The notes beneath the pieces were generated by a model, which saw only the letters and a program-made list of their open reading frames with translations, did not search any database and had not been told where the DNA came from. From Enterobacter sp. BIGb0383 (GTDB lineage: Bacteria; Pseudomonadota; Gammaproteobacteria; Enterobacterales; Enterobacteriaceae), in the NCBI RefSeq assembly GCF_003751845.1, contig NZ_RJKQ01000001.1:1-64000 (forward strand): DNA of 64,000 nt. Direction: 5' to 3'. This document shows, piece after piece, positions 34,592 to 42,740 of this stretch. How positions within the stretch are numbered: the first letter of the stretch is position 1; each line of letters begins with the position of its first letter. Both the position numbers and the translations under genes were made by a program.

Positions 34592-35896
34592 ATGGTCTGG
34601 AAAGAACGATTAGAAACGGCGTCGTTCCGTGGCGTGAGCTTTCATATCGAGAGTGAAAATGCCAGCTTTGGTCGACGCGTACAAACCCACGAATTTCCCA
34701 ATCGTGACAAGCCTTACAGTGAAGATCTCGGCAGGATTGCGTTGCGGCCCAACATCACGGCTTACGTGATGGGAGATGACTGCCTTGCTCAGCGTGACCG
34801 TTTACTCGAAGCGCTGAACAAACCGGGGCCGGGCACCTTAATTCATCCCACGCTTGGGAAAATGATCGTCTGCGTGACGGATCAGATCAAAGTCAGTACC
34901 GCCAGCAATGAAGGACGGATGGTGCGCTTTGACCTGCATTTTGTTGAAGCGGGTGAACTGGCTTATCCCCAGGCGGATGCCGCCACGGCCAATATTCTGA
35001 CCTCTTCCTGTTCGGCGGTTGATGAGGCGGTGAACCAGCTGTTTGCGGGGTTTTCGCTGGCGGGAATGCCGGATTTTCTTCAGGGCCAGGTACTCGATGA
35101 TGTCGGTCAGATGCTCGACACGATCACCGCTGCGGTGACGCTTGCTGACAGGGCGGCTTTTGATGTCATCCGTTTGCTGAAAGGCGATATCTCCGTTCTG
35201 CTGCCGCCGCCCTCATCCGGCACGGGTTTTGTTGAGCGGGTGAAAAAGCTGTGGAACGCCGGTAATCGGCTGGCGGACAACAGCCGCAGACTGCATACCC
35301 GGATTAAAAACCTTTCCGGGATCGCGCTGAATAATGGTCTGGCTCCCCGCGGTCTGTGGAAAACCGACAGCGCCACGACCCGCGCCGCCACGCAGCAGCG
35401 CAATCTGGTGGCCAGCGTTCTGCGTACCACGGCGCTCAGCGAGGCAGCGCTGGCGGTCACCGCGCTGGCTGCACCGGCGGGCCTGGCGCAGGAATCGACG
35501 ACACCGACGTCAGGCTGGCCGACACTCTCTCATCCGGCCCTCAACAATGCGGTCGTACCGCAAAATTCGCAGGCTGAACTCCTCACCTGGGATGCGCTGG
35601 TGGATCTGCGCGATACGCTGAATGTGGCGCTGGACAGGGAGATCAAGCGTGCCAGCGACGACGGCGTGTTTCTGGCGCTGCGGCGCCTGAAATCCAGCCT
35701 GAACATCGATATCAGCGCCCGGCTGGCGCAAACCGAAAAAACGGTTGTTCGTACTCCGGAGGAAGTCACACCTGCCCTGGTACTGGCGGCGGCATGGTAT
35801 GACGCTGCCGGGCGTGAGACCGACATTATCCAGCGCAACGGCGTAGCCCATCCGGGCTTTGTGCCCGTCAGTGCGCTGAGGGTACCGGTGCGATGA
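34592..35896 (+). CDS. DNA circularization-type tail protein (Mu gpN/gp43-like)
   Basis: 434 residues. The N-terminal family motif is clear: MVWKERLETASFRGVSFHIES (1-21), then FPNRDKPYSEDLGR (36-49). Despite the family name it is a tail or baseplate-hub component in Mu-like phages. It overlaps the next gene by 4 bases. Confidence 0.88.
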   Translation: MVWKERLETASFRGVSFHIESENASFGRRVQTHEFPNRDKPYSEDLGRIALRPNITAYVMGDDCLAQRDRLLEALNKPGPGTLIHPTLGKMIVCVTDQIKVSTASNEGRMVRFDLHFVEAGELAYPQADAATANILTSSCSAVDEAVNQLFAGFSLAGMPDFLQGQVLDDVGQMLDTITAAVTLADRAAFDVIRLLKGDISVLLPPPSSGTGFVERVKKLWNAGNRLADNSRRLHTRIKNLSGIALNNGLAPRGLWKTDSATTRAATQQRNLVASVLRTTALSEAALAVTALAAPAGLAQESTTPTSGWPTLSHPALNNAVVPQNSQAELLTWDALVDLRDTLNVALDREIKRASDDGVFLALRRLKSSLNIDISARLAQTEKTVVRTPEEVTPALVLAAAWYDAAGRETDIIQRNGVAHPGFVPVSALRVPVR

Positions 35897-36930
35897 ACGA
35901 TAACGTCACCCTGCGGGTGAATGGCAAAGAGTGGCGGGGATGGACCACGGTGCGTATCGGGGCCGGTATCGAGCGTCTGGCGCGTGACTTTACCGTCGGG
36001 ATCACCCGCAGCTGGCCGGGGGATGAGGGCAACCGCACTCTTGAGCCGGGCATAAAAAATGGTGCCAGGGTGGAGGTTTTGATCGGCGAGGAACGGGTGC
36101 TGACCGGCTGGGTGGAAGCCACGCCGGTCAGCTATGACGCGAAAAGCGTCACCGTTGCCATCAGCGGGCGAAGCCTGACGGCGGATCTGATCGACTGTTC
36201 GGCACAGCCTACCCAGTTCAACGGGCGTTCGCTTATCCAGATTGCCGAAGCTCTGGCCGGGCCGTTCAATATTGCGGTGGTGAACGCGGGTGCGCCGGAG
36301 AAACCGATTCCGGGCGTGCAGCCGGGCTACGGAGAAACCGTGCTGGCGGTGCTGAATAAAATGCTCGGCCAGCAGCCTGCGCTGATCTATGACAGCCCGC
36401 TCGGGGAGATGGTGATTGGCCGCCTGGGCGCGGAGGTGGCAAACACCGCCCTGGTGTTGGGTCACAACATTCTTTCTGCTAAAGCCGAAAAAAGCGTCAG
36501 CGGACGTTTTTCCCGCTACCAGGTCGCCGGTCAAAGTGCCGGGAACAACACCAACTTCGCCGCAGCCACCACGTCAGGCGTGCGGGCACAATCCGGGGAT
36601 CCGCTTATTACACGCTATCGACCGCTGCACCTGCGCCAGACCGGGCAGGCCACCATCGCAAGCTGTATTGAGCGGGCGGAGTTTGAAGCCCGCAAGCGGG
36701 CGGCAAAGACCGACTCGGTGACCTACGAGGTGCAGGGCTGGCGGCAGGGCGATGGCACGCTCTGGCAGCCTAATCAGCGCGTTATCGTCAGCGATCCCAC
36801 CTGCGGCTTCGACAAGCGTGAGTTGCTGATTGCCGAGGCAACGTATATCCAGGACCAGAATGGCACCCGAACCGAGCTGAAGGTAGCGCCGGTCGATGGC
36901 TGGTTGCCGACGCCAAAAGAGAAAGGGTAA
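35893..36930 (+). CDS. Baseplate hub protein (Mu gpP/gp44-like)
   Basis: 345 residues, gp27-like hub fold expected. Family segments: VTLRVNGKEWRGWTTVRIGAGIERLARDF near the start, VAISGRSLTADLIDCSAQP (about 92-110), and the C-terminal DPTCGFDKRELLIAEATY. It sits in exact Mu order before gp45. Confidence 0.9.
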   Translation: MNDNVTLRVNGKEWRGWTTVRIGAGIERLARDFTVGITRSWPGDEGNRTLEPGIKNGARVEVLIGEERVLTGWVEATPVSYDAKSVTVAISGRSLTADLIDCSAQPTQFNGRSLIQIAEALAGPFNIAVVNAGAPEKPIPGVQPGYGETVLAVLNKMLGQQPALIYDSPLGEMVIGRLGAEVANTALVLGHNILSAKAEKSVSGRFSRYQVAGQSAGNNTNFAAATTSGVRAQSGDPLITRYRPLHLRQTGQATIASCIERAEFEARKRAAKTDSVTYEVQGWRQGDGTLWQPNQRVIVSDPTCGFDKRELLIAEATYIQDQNGTRTELKVAPVDGWLPTPKEKG

Positions 36931-36942
36931 GGAGGCAGACTA

Positions 36943-37491
36943 ATGGGGCTATTTGATGTGATGCAGCAGCAGATCCTCGGGCTTATCGAGCGGGCCGTGG
37001 TGAGCAGCCTGGATGCCTCGGGGAAGTGTCAGAGCGCGGATGTGGCGCTGATCGCCGGTGAGCAGAAGGGCGGCATTGAGCATATTGAGCCTTATGGATT
37101 CACCGCCCGGGCGCATGCCGGGGCCGAAGCTATCGTGCTCTTTCCTGACGGCGACCGATCCCACGCGGTGACCCTCGCGGTCTCCGATCGTCGCTATCGG
37201 CTTAAAGGGCTGAAAAGTGGCGAAGTGGCGCTGTATGACGATCGAGGACAGTCGGTGACGCTGACACGGGAGGGCATCGTGGTCAACGGTGGTGGTATGC
37301 CGTTGATTTTTCGCAATGCACCGAAGGCCCGCTTTGAGATGGATATCGAAGCCACGGGCCAGATTACCGATCGGTGTGATGGCGATGGTCTGAGCATGGC
37401 CGCCATGCGCGTTGCCTACAACGGTCACCAGCATCGGGAAAACGGTCAGGGCAGCAATACGGATCAACCCAATCAGAAAATGGAGGGCTAA
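36943..37491 (+). CDS. Baseplate assembly/spike protein (Mu gp45-like)
   Basis: 182 residues, gpV-like OB-fold spike that pierces the outer membrane. DVMQQQILGLIERAVVSS at the start and PYGFTARAHAGAEAIVLFPDGDRSH (about 47-71) are family features. RBS AAGGAGG upstream. The end HRENGQGSNTDQPNQKMEG contains a His pair region that could include the metal-binding tip. Its stop overlaps the next start by one base. Confidence 0.88.
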   Translation: MGLFDVMQQQILGLIERAVVSSLDASGKCQSADVALIAGEQKGGIEHIEPYGFTARAHAGAEAIVLFPDGDRSHAVTLAVSDRRYRLKGLKSGEVALYDDRGQSVTLTREGIVVNGGGMPLIFRNAPKARFEMDIEATGQITDRCDGDGLSMAAMRVAYNGHQHRENGQGSNTDQPNQKMEG

Positions 37492-37916
37492 TGGAACTTT
37501 GGTTAACGGTCGATGGCCGTCGGACCCGTGCGGACGCGCCTCTGGACAGGCTTACCCGCGCGGTGGTGATTTCGCTCTTCACCTGGCGGCGGGCAGAGCC
37601 GGACGACAACGTGGAGATGCCAATGGGCTGGTGGGGCGATAGCTGGCCGATGGTGCAGAACGATCGCTACGGCTCGCGGCTCTGGCAGCTCCAGCGCAGC
37701 ACGCTGACCAATGCGCTGGTCAATACCGTGCGCGGTTATATCAATGAGGCGCTGCGCTGGCTGATTGACGATGGCGTGGTGTCACGCATCGATCTCGATA
37801 TCCAGCGTACCGGTATTAATGAACTCGGCAACCGTATCACGCTCTGGCGTCGCGACGGGCCGGTGACGATTTCTTTTGACGACTTATGGAGTGCAATCAC
37901 CCATGGCGGAGAGTGA
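37491..37916 (+). CDS. Baseplate wedge protein, GP46 family (Mu gp46-like)
   Basis: 141 residues with LDRLTRAVVISLFTWRRAEPDD (about 19-40) and GWWGDSWP (about 45-52), typical of phage GP46 proteins, which are gp25-like wedge parts. It overlaps gp47 by 14 bases. Confidence 0.88.
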   Translation: MELWLTVDGRRTRADAPLDRLTRAVVISLFTWRRAEPDDNVEMPMGWWGDSWPMVQNDRYGSRLWQLQRSTLTNALVNTVRGYINEALRWLIDDGVVSRIDLDIQRTGINELGNRITLWRRDGPVTISFDDLWSAITHGGE

Positions 37917-38961
37917 ATTTCAGCGACCGACGCTGACGGAAAATATCAGCATGCTGCGCACGGACCTGTTCGCCATGCTCGATATCAGCGAGACGCTGCG
38001 GCGAATGGACGAAGATGTGCGGGCGAAGGTCTACGCCGCGGCCCTGCATACGCTGTATGGCTATATCGATCATCTGGCTCTCAATATGCTGCCGGACAAA
38101 TGCAATGAAGAGTGGCTGTCGCGCCATGCGGCAATGAAGCGTTGCCCACGCAAGACGGCCACGGCAGCAACGGGCTATATGCGCTGGGATGGCGTCACCG
38201 ACGGCATCACCCTCAGAGAAGGCAGCCTGATCCAGCGCGACGATCTGCTTCAGTACCAGGTGACCGCGTCGCCGACCAGCGCCGGGGGGGTACTCCGTGT
38301 GCCTGTTACCTGCAGTGCGGCGGGAGAGAGCGGCAATATGGACGACGGCGAATCTCTGTGGCTGGTCACGCCGGTTAGCGGCCTGCCCTCCATCGGCATG
38401 GCGGAGTCGCTTAACGGCGGTTTTGATATCGAGCCGCTGGAGACCTGGCGCGGTCGGGTACTGGAGCGTTACTCATGGACACCGCTGGGCGGTGCCGACG
38501 GCGACTACGTGATCTGGGCGAAGGAAGTGCCCGGCGTCACGCGGGCCTGGGTTTATCGCCACTGGCTTGGGACCGGGACGGTTGGCGTGATGGTGGCCGG
38601 TAGCGACCCGGTAAACCCGGTGCCAGAGGCCGGGGTTGTGGCTGAGGTACAGGCCCATATCGCCCCGCTGGCTCCGGTAGCGGGTTCCAGTCTGTATGTG
38701 TTTGCCCCACAGCGCCAGACGGTCGACTTTTCGATTCGGCTGACGCCGGATACGGAAGCGGTCCGCGCTGCGGTGATTGCCGAGCTGCGGGCGTTTCTGC
38801 TGCGGGATGGCACGCCCGAGGGCACGCTGGCGCTGTCCCGCATCCACGAGGCGATCTCCATTGCCACCGGCGAGTACAGCCATCAGCTGCTGCTACCGAC
38901 GGAGAATATCCCCATCGCCCGCAATGCGCTGGCCGTGCTGGGGGATGTGCAATGGAAATAG
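37903..38961 (+). CDS. Baseplate J-like protein (Mu gp47-like)
   Basis: 352 residues from ATG 37903, chosen because it matches the family N-terminus ([17 protein letters not shown]) and lies inside gp46 as usual. Baseplate_J features: [21 protein letters not shown] and [16 protein letters not shown], then [21 protein letters not shown]. It forms the wedge arm to which fibres attach. Confidence 0.9.
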   Translation: MAESEFQRPTLTENISMLRTDLFAMLDISETLRRMDEDVRAKVYAAALHTLYGYIDHLALNMLPDKCNEEWLSRHAAMKRCPRKTATAATGYMRWDGVTDGITLREGSLIQRDDLLQYQVTASPTSAGGVLRVPVTCSAAGESGNMDDGESLWLVTPVSGLPSIGMAESLNGGFDIEPLETWRGRVLERYSWTPLGGADGDYVIWAKEVPGVTRAWVYRHWLGTGTVGVMVAGSDPVNPVPEAGVVAEVQAHIAPLAPVAGSSLYVFAPQRQTVDFSIRLTPDTEAVRAAVIAELRAFLLRDGTPEGTLALSRIHEAISIATGEYSHQLLLPTENIPIARNALAVLGDVQWK

Positions 38962-39533
38962 CCCTGAGCGACTACCGCCATTTGCTGGAGGGGTTGCTGC
39001 CGCCGGGGCCCGCCTGGTCGCTTAACGATCCGGCGATTGGCGGACTGGCTCCGTCGCTTATGCGGGTACATCAGCGTCTTGACGATCTGCTCCTGGAACT
39101 GGATCCGCGGGCAGCCTCGGAGCTGATTGGGCGCTGGGAACAGATCACGGGCCTGCCGGATGAGTGCATCCCGGCGGGAACCCAGACCCTGCGCCAGCGC
39201 CAGCAGCGGCTGGATGCCAAAGTGAACCTGACCGGCAGCATCAGCAAGGATTTCTACCAGGCGCAGCTGGACGCGCTGGGGCGCACCGGAGCGACCATCA
39301 CCCGCTACGATAAGGGCCCCTTTACCTGTGGCTCCGTCTGTACCGATGCGGTTTACGATGTCGCGTGGCGCTACGTCTGGGCGGTCACTATGCCAACCCG
39401 GACCGTGATTACCGCCATGACCTGTACCGGTACCTGCACCTCCCCAGTGAGGATGTGGGGCGATACCGTCGCCGAATGCGTGCTGCAGAAACTTTCCCCC
39501 TCCCACACACACGTTCTTTTTTATTATCCGTAA
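38952..39533 (+). CDS. Tail protein DUF2313 (Mu gp48-like)
   Basis: 193 residues. Family opening [18 protein letters not shown] and the middle [19 protein letters not shown] are clear. In Mu-like phages this connects baseplate and fibre. It overlaps gp47 by 10 bases and is followed by the fibre after 12 bases. Confidence 0.88.
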   Translation: MEIALSDYRHLLEGLLPPGPAWSLNDPAIGGLAPSLMRVHQRLDDLLLELDPRAASELIGRWEQITGLPDECIPAGTQTLRQRQQRLDAKVNLTGSISKDFYQAQLDALGRTGATITRYDKGPFTCGSVCTDAVYDVAWRYVWAVTMPTRTVITAMTCTGTCTSPVRMWGDTVAECVLQKLSPSHTHVLFYYP

Positions 39534-39545
39534 CACGGAGAGACT

Positions 39546-40439
39546 ATGGCTCATCGAATTGATACCTCCACCGCGCAGAAAGACAAATTCGGCGTCGGTA
39601 AGAATGGTTTTACCCGCGGGAACCCGCAAACCGGCGTACCGGCCACCGAGCTGGACGATGACTACTTTGACATGCTGCAGGAAGAGATTGTCGGCATCGT
39701 CGAAGCGGCAGGCGATACGCTGGATAAAACCCAGCGCAACCAGCTCAACGCTGCGCTGAGCAAACTGTTCCAGAATAAAACCGGTGCCACCTCGGCGCTG
39801 GGCGCTCTGGTCCCGGCGGCTAACCGACTGCCGTATTTCACTGGTGCCAACGGTGCATCGCTCACGGACCTGACCCCGGTGGGAAGGGATATTCTGGCGG
39901 CGACGACGAAGGCGGCGGTTCTTGAATACCTTGGTTTGGGGGGAGGCTCTATATTGCCTGTTGGCGTCCCTGTTCCATGGCCGTCTGCCATGCCACCAGC
40001 GGGCTGGCTCAAATGCAACGGCGCGGCGTTTATGGCCGCGCAATATCCTCAACTTGCACTGGCCTATCCCGATCTCATACTACCAGACTTGCGGGGAGAA
40101 TTTATTCGCGGCTGGGATGATGGGCGCAGAGTTGATCCTGACAGAGGTATTCTAACGCAGCAGAAGGGGAGTCTTGCTATACATGATCCATCATATGACT
40201 CGTTTAACCTATGCTCGATGATATCGGCTATAAATCGCCCTGGAACAATAACAGAACAAATAATGTCTATGAACAGAGATGCCGGTTTTGACAGTGTTGA
40301 CGCAGCAGATTATGGCAATACAAAGTTCGTACCCTTTAATATCAAAGTGCCACCATATGCGCTGGGAGAAAGTGGGTTTGGATATGGTGCTACTCGTCCA
40401 CGTAACGTTGCGTACAATTATATTGTGAGGGCCGTGTGA
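39546..40439 (+). CDS. Short tail fibre with collar domain
   Basis: 297 residues, receptor-binding protein that decides which cells are hit. N-terminal baseplate-attachment part (MAHRIDTSTAQKDKFGVGKNGFT, TELDDDYFDMLQEEI), linker, then a phage tail collar motif (about 138-200: PVGVPVPWPSAMPPAGWLKCNGAAF, LPDLRGEFIRGWDDGR). The last third is unlike the rest. Base composition becomes clearly AT-richer from about 40,030, so the tip appears replaced by transfer. The gene is short for a fibre, which suggests a compact or trimmed tip. Confidence 0.88.
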   Translation: MAHRIDTSTAQKDKFGVGKNGFTRGNPQTGVPATELDDDYFDMLQEEIVGIVEAAGDTLDKTQRNQLNAALSKLFQNKTGATSALGALVPAANRLPYFTGANGASLTDLTPVGRDILAATTKAAVLEYLGLGGGSILPVGVPVPWPSAMPPAGWLKCNGAAFMAAQYPQLALAYPDLILPDLRGEFIRGWDDGRRVDPDRGILTQQKGSLAIHDPSYDSFNLCSMISAINRPGTITEQIMSMNRDAGFDSVDAADYGNTKFVPFNIKVPPYALGESGFGYGATRPRNVAYNYIVRAV

Positions 40440-41035
40440 TGTTGAATGAAAATAATATTGCAACTGAAGCTTTAACCATCACTGTGTATAACTATGATGC
40501 CACCACTCGTGAATATACTGGCAGTTCAGTTGAGTTTTTAGCAAAAGGCGTCGGAATCCCTGCGTATTCTACGACTGATAGCCCTCCAACGAAAAAGAAA
40601 GGCTGGGCAATTTGTCGGAAATTGGATAAGTCTGGTTGGGAACAGATCGTTGATCATCGTGGGGAGGTGGTTTATTACGTTGAAAATGGCGCTGCTATAT
40701 CCTTAAGCAAACCTGGTGATTACCCGAAAAATACCACCACACTGTCACCATCCACCCCATACGATATCTGGAGCGGTAGTGCGTGGGCTACCGATACAGA
40801 AGCGCAACATGCAGCGGAGGTGGAAACTGCAAAACAGAAAAGAACGGCGTTACTGATCGGTGCACAGGCAACGATAGGTCTATGGCAGACAGAACTACAG
40901 TTAGGTATTATCAGCGATAAAGATAAGGCGAGCCTGATTCTATGGCTGGCCTATATAAAAGAAGTTCAGCTTGTTGATCCTGAAATTGCGGCAGATCTTA
41001 AATGGCCAACACCTCCAGTTAACCAAAGCAGCTAG
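40439..41035 (+). CDS. Tail fibre assembly chaperone (Tfa-like)
   Basis: 198 residues from ATG 40439, which overlaps the fibre stop by one base. The C-terminal part (WSGSAWATDTEAQHAAEVETAKQKRTALL, then WLAYIKEVQLVD) is typical of Caudovirales tail fibre assembly proteins. AT-rich like the 3' half of the fibre, so the two travel as one specificity cassette. Last gene of the tailocin locus. Confidence 0.88.
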   Translation: MLNENNIATEALTITVYNYDATTREYTGSSVEFLAKGVGIPAYSTTDSPPTKKKGWAICRKLDKSGWEQIVDHRGEVVYYVENGAAISLSKPGDYPKNTTTLSPSTPYDIWSGSAWATDTEAQHAAEVETAKQKRTALLIGAQATIGLWQTELQLGIISDKDKASLILWLAYIKEVQLVDPEIAADLKWPTPPVNQSS

Positions 41036-41043
41036 TATCACAG

Positions 41044-41070
41044 GCCGTCGATTTATCGACGGCTTTCTCT
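41044..41070 (+). terminator. Terminator at the end of the tailocin operon
   Basis: Perfect 9-bp arms GCCGTCGAT (41044-41052) and ATCGACGGC (41055-41063), followed by TTTCTCT. It starts 8 bases after the Tfa stop and closes the locus. Confidence 0.88.
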
Positions 41071-41144
41071 CATGCAAAAGTCATTACACCTGGTACTGGA
41101 TACCAACTGACATTGAGCAACAACAGGACTATTTGTCACCAGTC

Positions 41145-41537
41145 TTATTCCGTACCGCCAGCGTTGACCCGCTGCCGCCACCACCCAGGTGCCATATCCT
41201 CAAAGGAGTGACCTTCTGCAACCAGGGTCGGGTCGTCCGGATGATCGAAGGTGCCGACCAGTAGCGCAATGGTTGGCGCATCGTCGATAGCGCCCAGCGA
41301 GCTGCCGCATTGTGGGCAGAAAGCCCGGCTGGAGTGGGGCGATGAACGCCAGACCGCTGGACGACCACCTTTACCTGTCCACTGAACGCTATCAGCAGCA
41401 AACTCTGCCCATGCCGCGGTTAATGCCCCGGTATGCTTTTGACACATATCGCACGAGCACAGATGCACTGGCGCATCGCCGGTTGCCTGAAAGCGTATTT
41501 GCCCGCATAAACACCCGCCGGAAAAGGTTTTTCCCAT
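41145..41537 (-). CDS. GFA-family (CENP-V/GFA) zinc protein
   Basis: 130 residues with the family's zinc cysteines: GGCLCGQIRF (about 7-16), CSCDMCQKHTG (about 27-37), and FCPQCGSSLG (about 73-82). The family is named after glutathione-dependent formaldehyde-activating enzyme, but most bacterial members have no known substrate. First host gene right of the tailocin, convergent with it. Confidence 0.88.
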   Translation of the reverse strand: MGKTFSGGCLCGQIRFQATGDAPVHLCSCDMCQKHTGALTAAWAEFAADSVQWTGKGGRPAVWRSSPHSSRAFCPQCGSSLGAIDDAPTIALLVGTFDHPDDPTLVAEGHSFEDMAPGWWRQRVNAGGTE

Positions 41538-41648
41538 TTTCTCACCGTTAATAATTGCCTCTCATTCGCTTAACATAGCATAGAAATAGAACAATCTATT
41601 ACGCACGGATAGCAAAGATAAGATTATTCCTCGGCGTATAATTACCTT

Positions 41649-42278
41649 TTGATTTTATTGGTTATTATTGTCGTGTCTTTCTTTATTAAACATATTATTT
41701 CTACGCTTTTACTGGTTCTCCTCGCCGCTCTGGCTATTCTCGCAATCTACCTTGACGTCAGCTGGTTAAATAACGGCATAAAAGAAAACTCCCTAACGGA
41801 AATTTCCCAGGAAGTCATTCTGACGATGATTGTCGGGCTGTACCTGTGGCAGGCGAAAAATCCCTCGCGGCGTAGCGCGATGACGCTCATTGCCGGGTTC
41901 TTTTTGTGCATGTTAATTCGTGAAATGGACTTTGTGTTTGATTTACTCCATCACGGAGCATGGGTGTGGTTCGCGCTGGTCGCTGCCGCTGTCGTTATTG
42001 GGTGTAACATCAATAAAGCGTCTGCTGCCATGGCGCAGATGATCACCTTTATGCGGCACCCCGCCTACGGCATGTTGCTGAGCGGTCTGCTGTGCGTGCT
42101 GATCTTCTCCCGGCTATTTGGTATGAATCATCTCTGGCACAACATTATGCTGGAAGGGTATAACCGGATTGTGAAGGATATGGTGGAAGAGGGCGTGGAG
42201 CTGTTTGGCTATGTACTCTGTTTCGCATCGACCCTCTGGTATGTTTGCTCAAAACGTAAAAACGGGCCTGACGCGTAA
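41649..42278 (+). CDS. Inner-membrane protein of unknown function
   Basis: Up to 209 residues with about six hydrophobic segments (1-35, 55-70, 80-95, 100-115, 135-155, 185-200). The frame opens with TTG at 41649; no good ribosome site is obvious there and the true start may be a GTG at about 41,672 or further in. I do not recognise a named family. The gene stands alone between GFA and the convergent yoaKJ pair. Confidence 0.65.
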   Translation: MILLVIIVVSFFIKHIISTLLLVLLAALAILAIYLDVSWLNNGIKENSLTEISQEVILTMIVGLYLWQAKNPSRRSAMTLIAGFFLCMLIREMDFVFDLLHHGAWVWFALVAAAVVIGCNINKASAAMAQMITFMRHPAYGMLLSGLLCVLIFSRLFGMNHLWHNIMLEGYNRIVKDMVEEGVELFGYVLCFASTLWYVCSKRKNGPDA

Positions 42279-42294
42279 GCGGCCAGGCAGCCGG

Positions 42295-42369
42295 TTACCA
42301 CCAGCCCAGGCCGCTTCCCGCAATGGCCACAACAGCCACGATGAGCATAATCAGCGTGGTTTTTCTCAT
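42295..42369 (-). CDS. yoaJ: Small membrane protein YoaJ
   Basis: 24 residues: MRKTTLIMLIVAVVAIAGSG then LGWW, very close to E. coli YoaJ. A single hydrophobic helix. ATG overlaps the yoaK stop (ATGA), so the two are translationally coupled. Function unknown; E. coli YoaJ is one of the verified small membrane proteins. Confidence 0.9.
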   Translation of the reverse strand: MRKTTLIMLIVAVVAIAGSGLGWW

Positions 42370-42470
42370 TTTATGCTCCCAGGCGCCGCGTAGCCGCCAA
42401 CAAAAAACCATATCAGAAAGATCACTGCGACAATAAAAATTACCACAGGGAAGAGAATTCCAATTCTCAT
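42366..42470 (-). CDS. yoaK: Small membrane protein YoaK
   Basis: 34 residues, MRIGILFPVVIFIVAVIFL then IWFFVGGYAAPGSIK, close to E. coli YoaK (32 residues). A longer open frame reaches 42,566 but the homologous start is ATG 42,470. One membrane helix. First gene of the yoaK-yoaJ pair. Confidence 0.9.
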   Translation of the reverse strand: MRIGILFPVVIFIVAVIFLIWFFVGGYAAPGSIK

Positions 42471-42646
42471 AGCAATACCGGTTGGGTTATCTGCCGGGAA
42501 GTCCCGGTGCAGGGTTAATCGCAGGCGCTTATCATCCCGTTTTCTCCCGCCGACTGCAAGACGCACATCTCCAACCCAGCTCGCAACTCATTAGAAACTT
42601 TTACATTACTCAGCATCTTGAAAGTGATTCGTGTCTCATATTTCCA

Positions 42647-42696
42647 TGAAACCGGTTGCATGGCGAAGATGCCAGGTTAGCATGAAACCGGTTTCA
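42647..42696 (+). promoter_or_regulatory. Two LacI/AscG-type operators upstream of the PTS gene
   Basis: TGAAACCGGTTGCA (42647-42660) and the perfect palindrome TGAAACCGGTTTCA (42683-42696), centres 36 bases apart and 45 bases before the PTS start. This is the half-site recognised by GalR/AscG-type regulators, and a regulator of that type is encoded just downstream. Confidence 0.85.
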
Positions 42697-42740
42697 CCGA
42701 TTGGTCACACAATAAACTTCCAATGATAAGAAGGTAAAAC

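Larger units (their letters stand above)
25888..41068. mobile_element. Headless contractile phage-tail locus (putative R-type tailocin)
   Basis: A continuous set of phage genes: repressor, antiterminator, control repeats, lysis genes, then every part of a Mu/SfV-type contractile tail in Mu order. Nothing for integration, replication, packaging, portal or capsid is present between the T6SS and the host GFA gene. Gene spacing is tight and all frames are open apart from one programmed frameshift, so it is maintained rather than decaying. That combination is what defines an R-type tailocin; a defective prophage remnant is the alternative. Confidence 0.85.
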
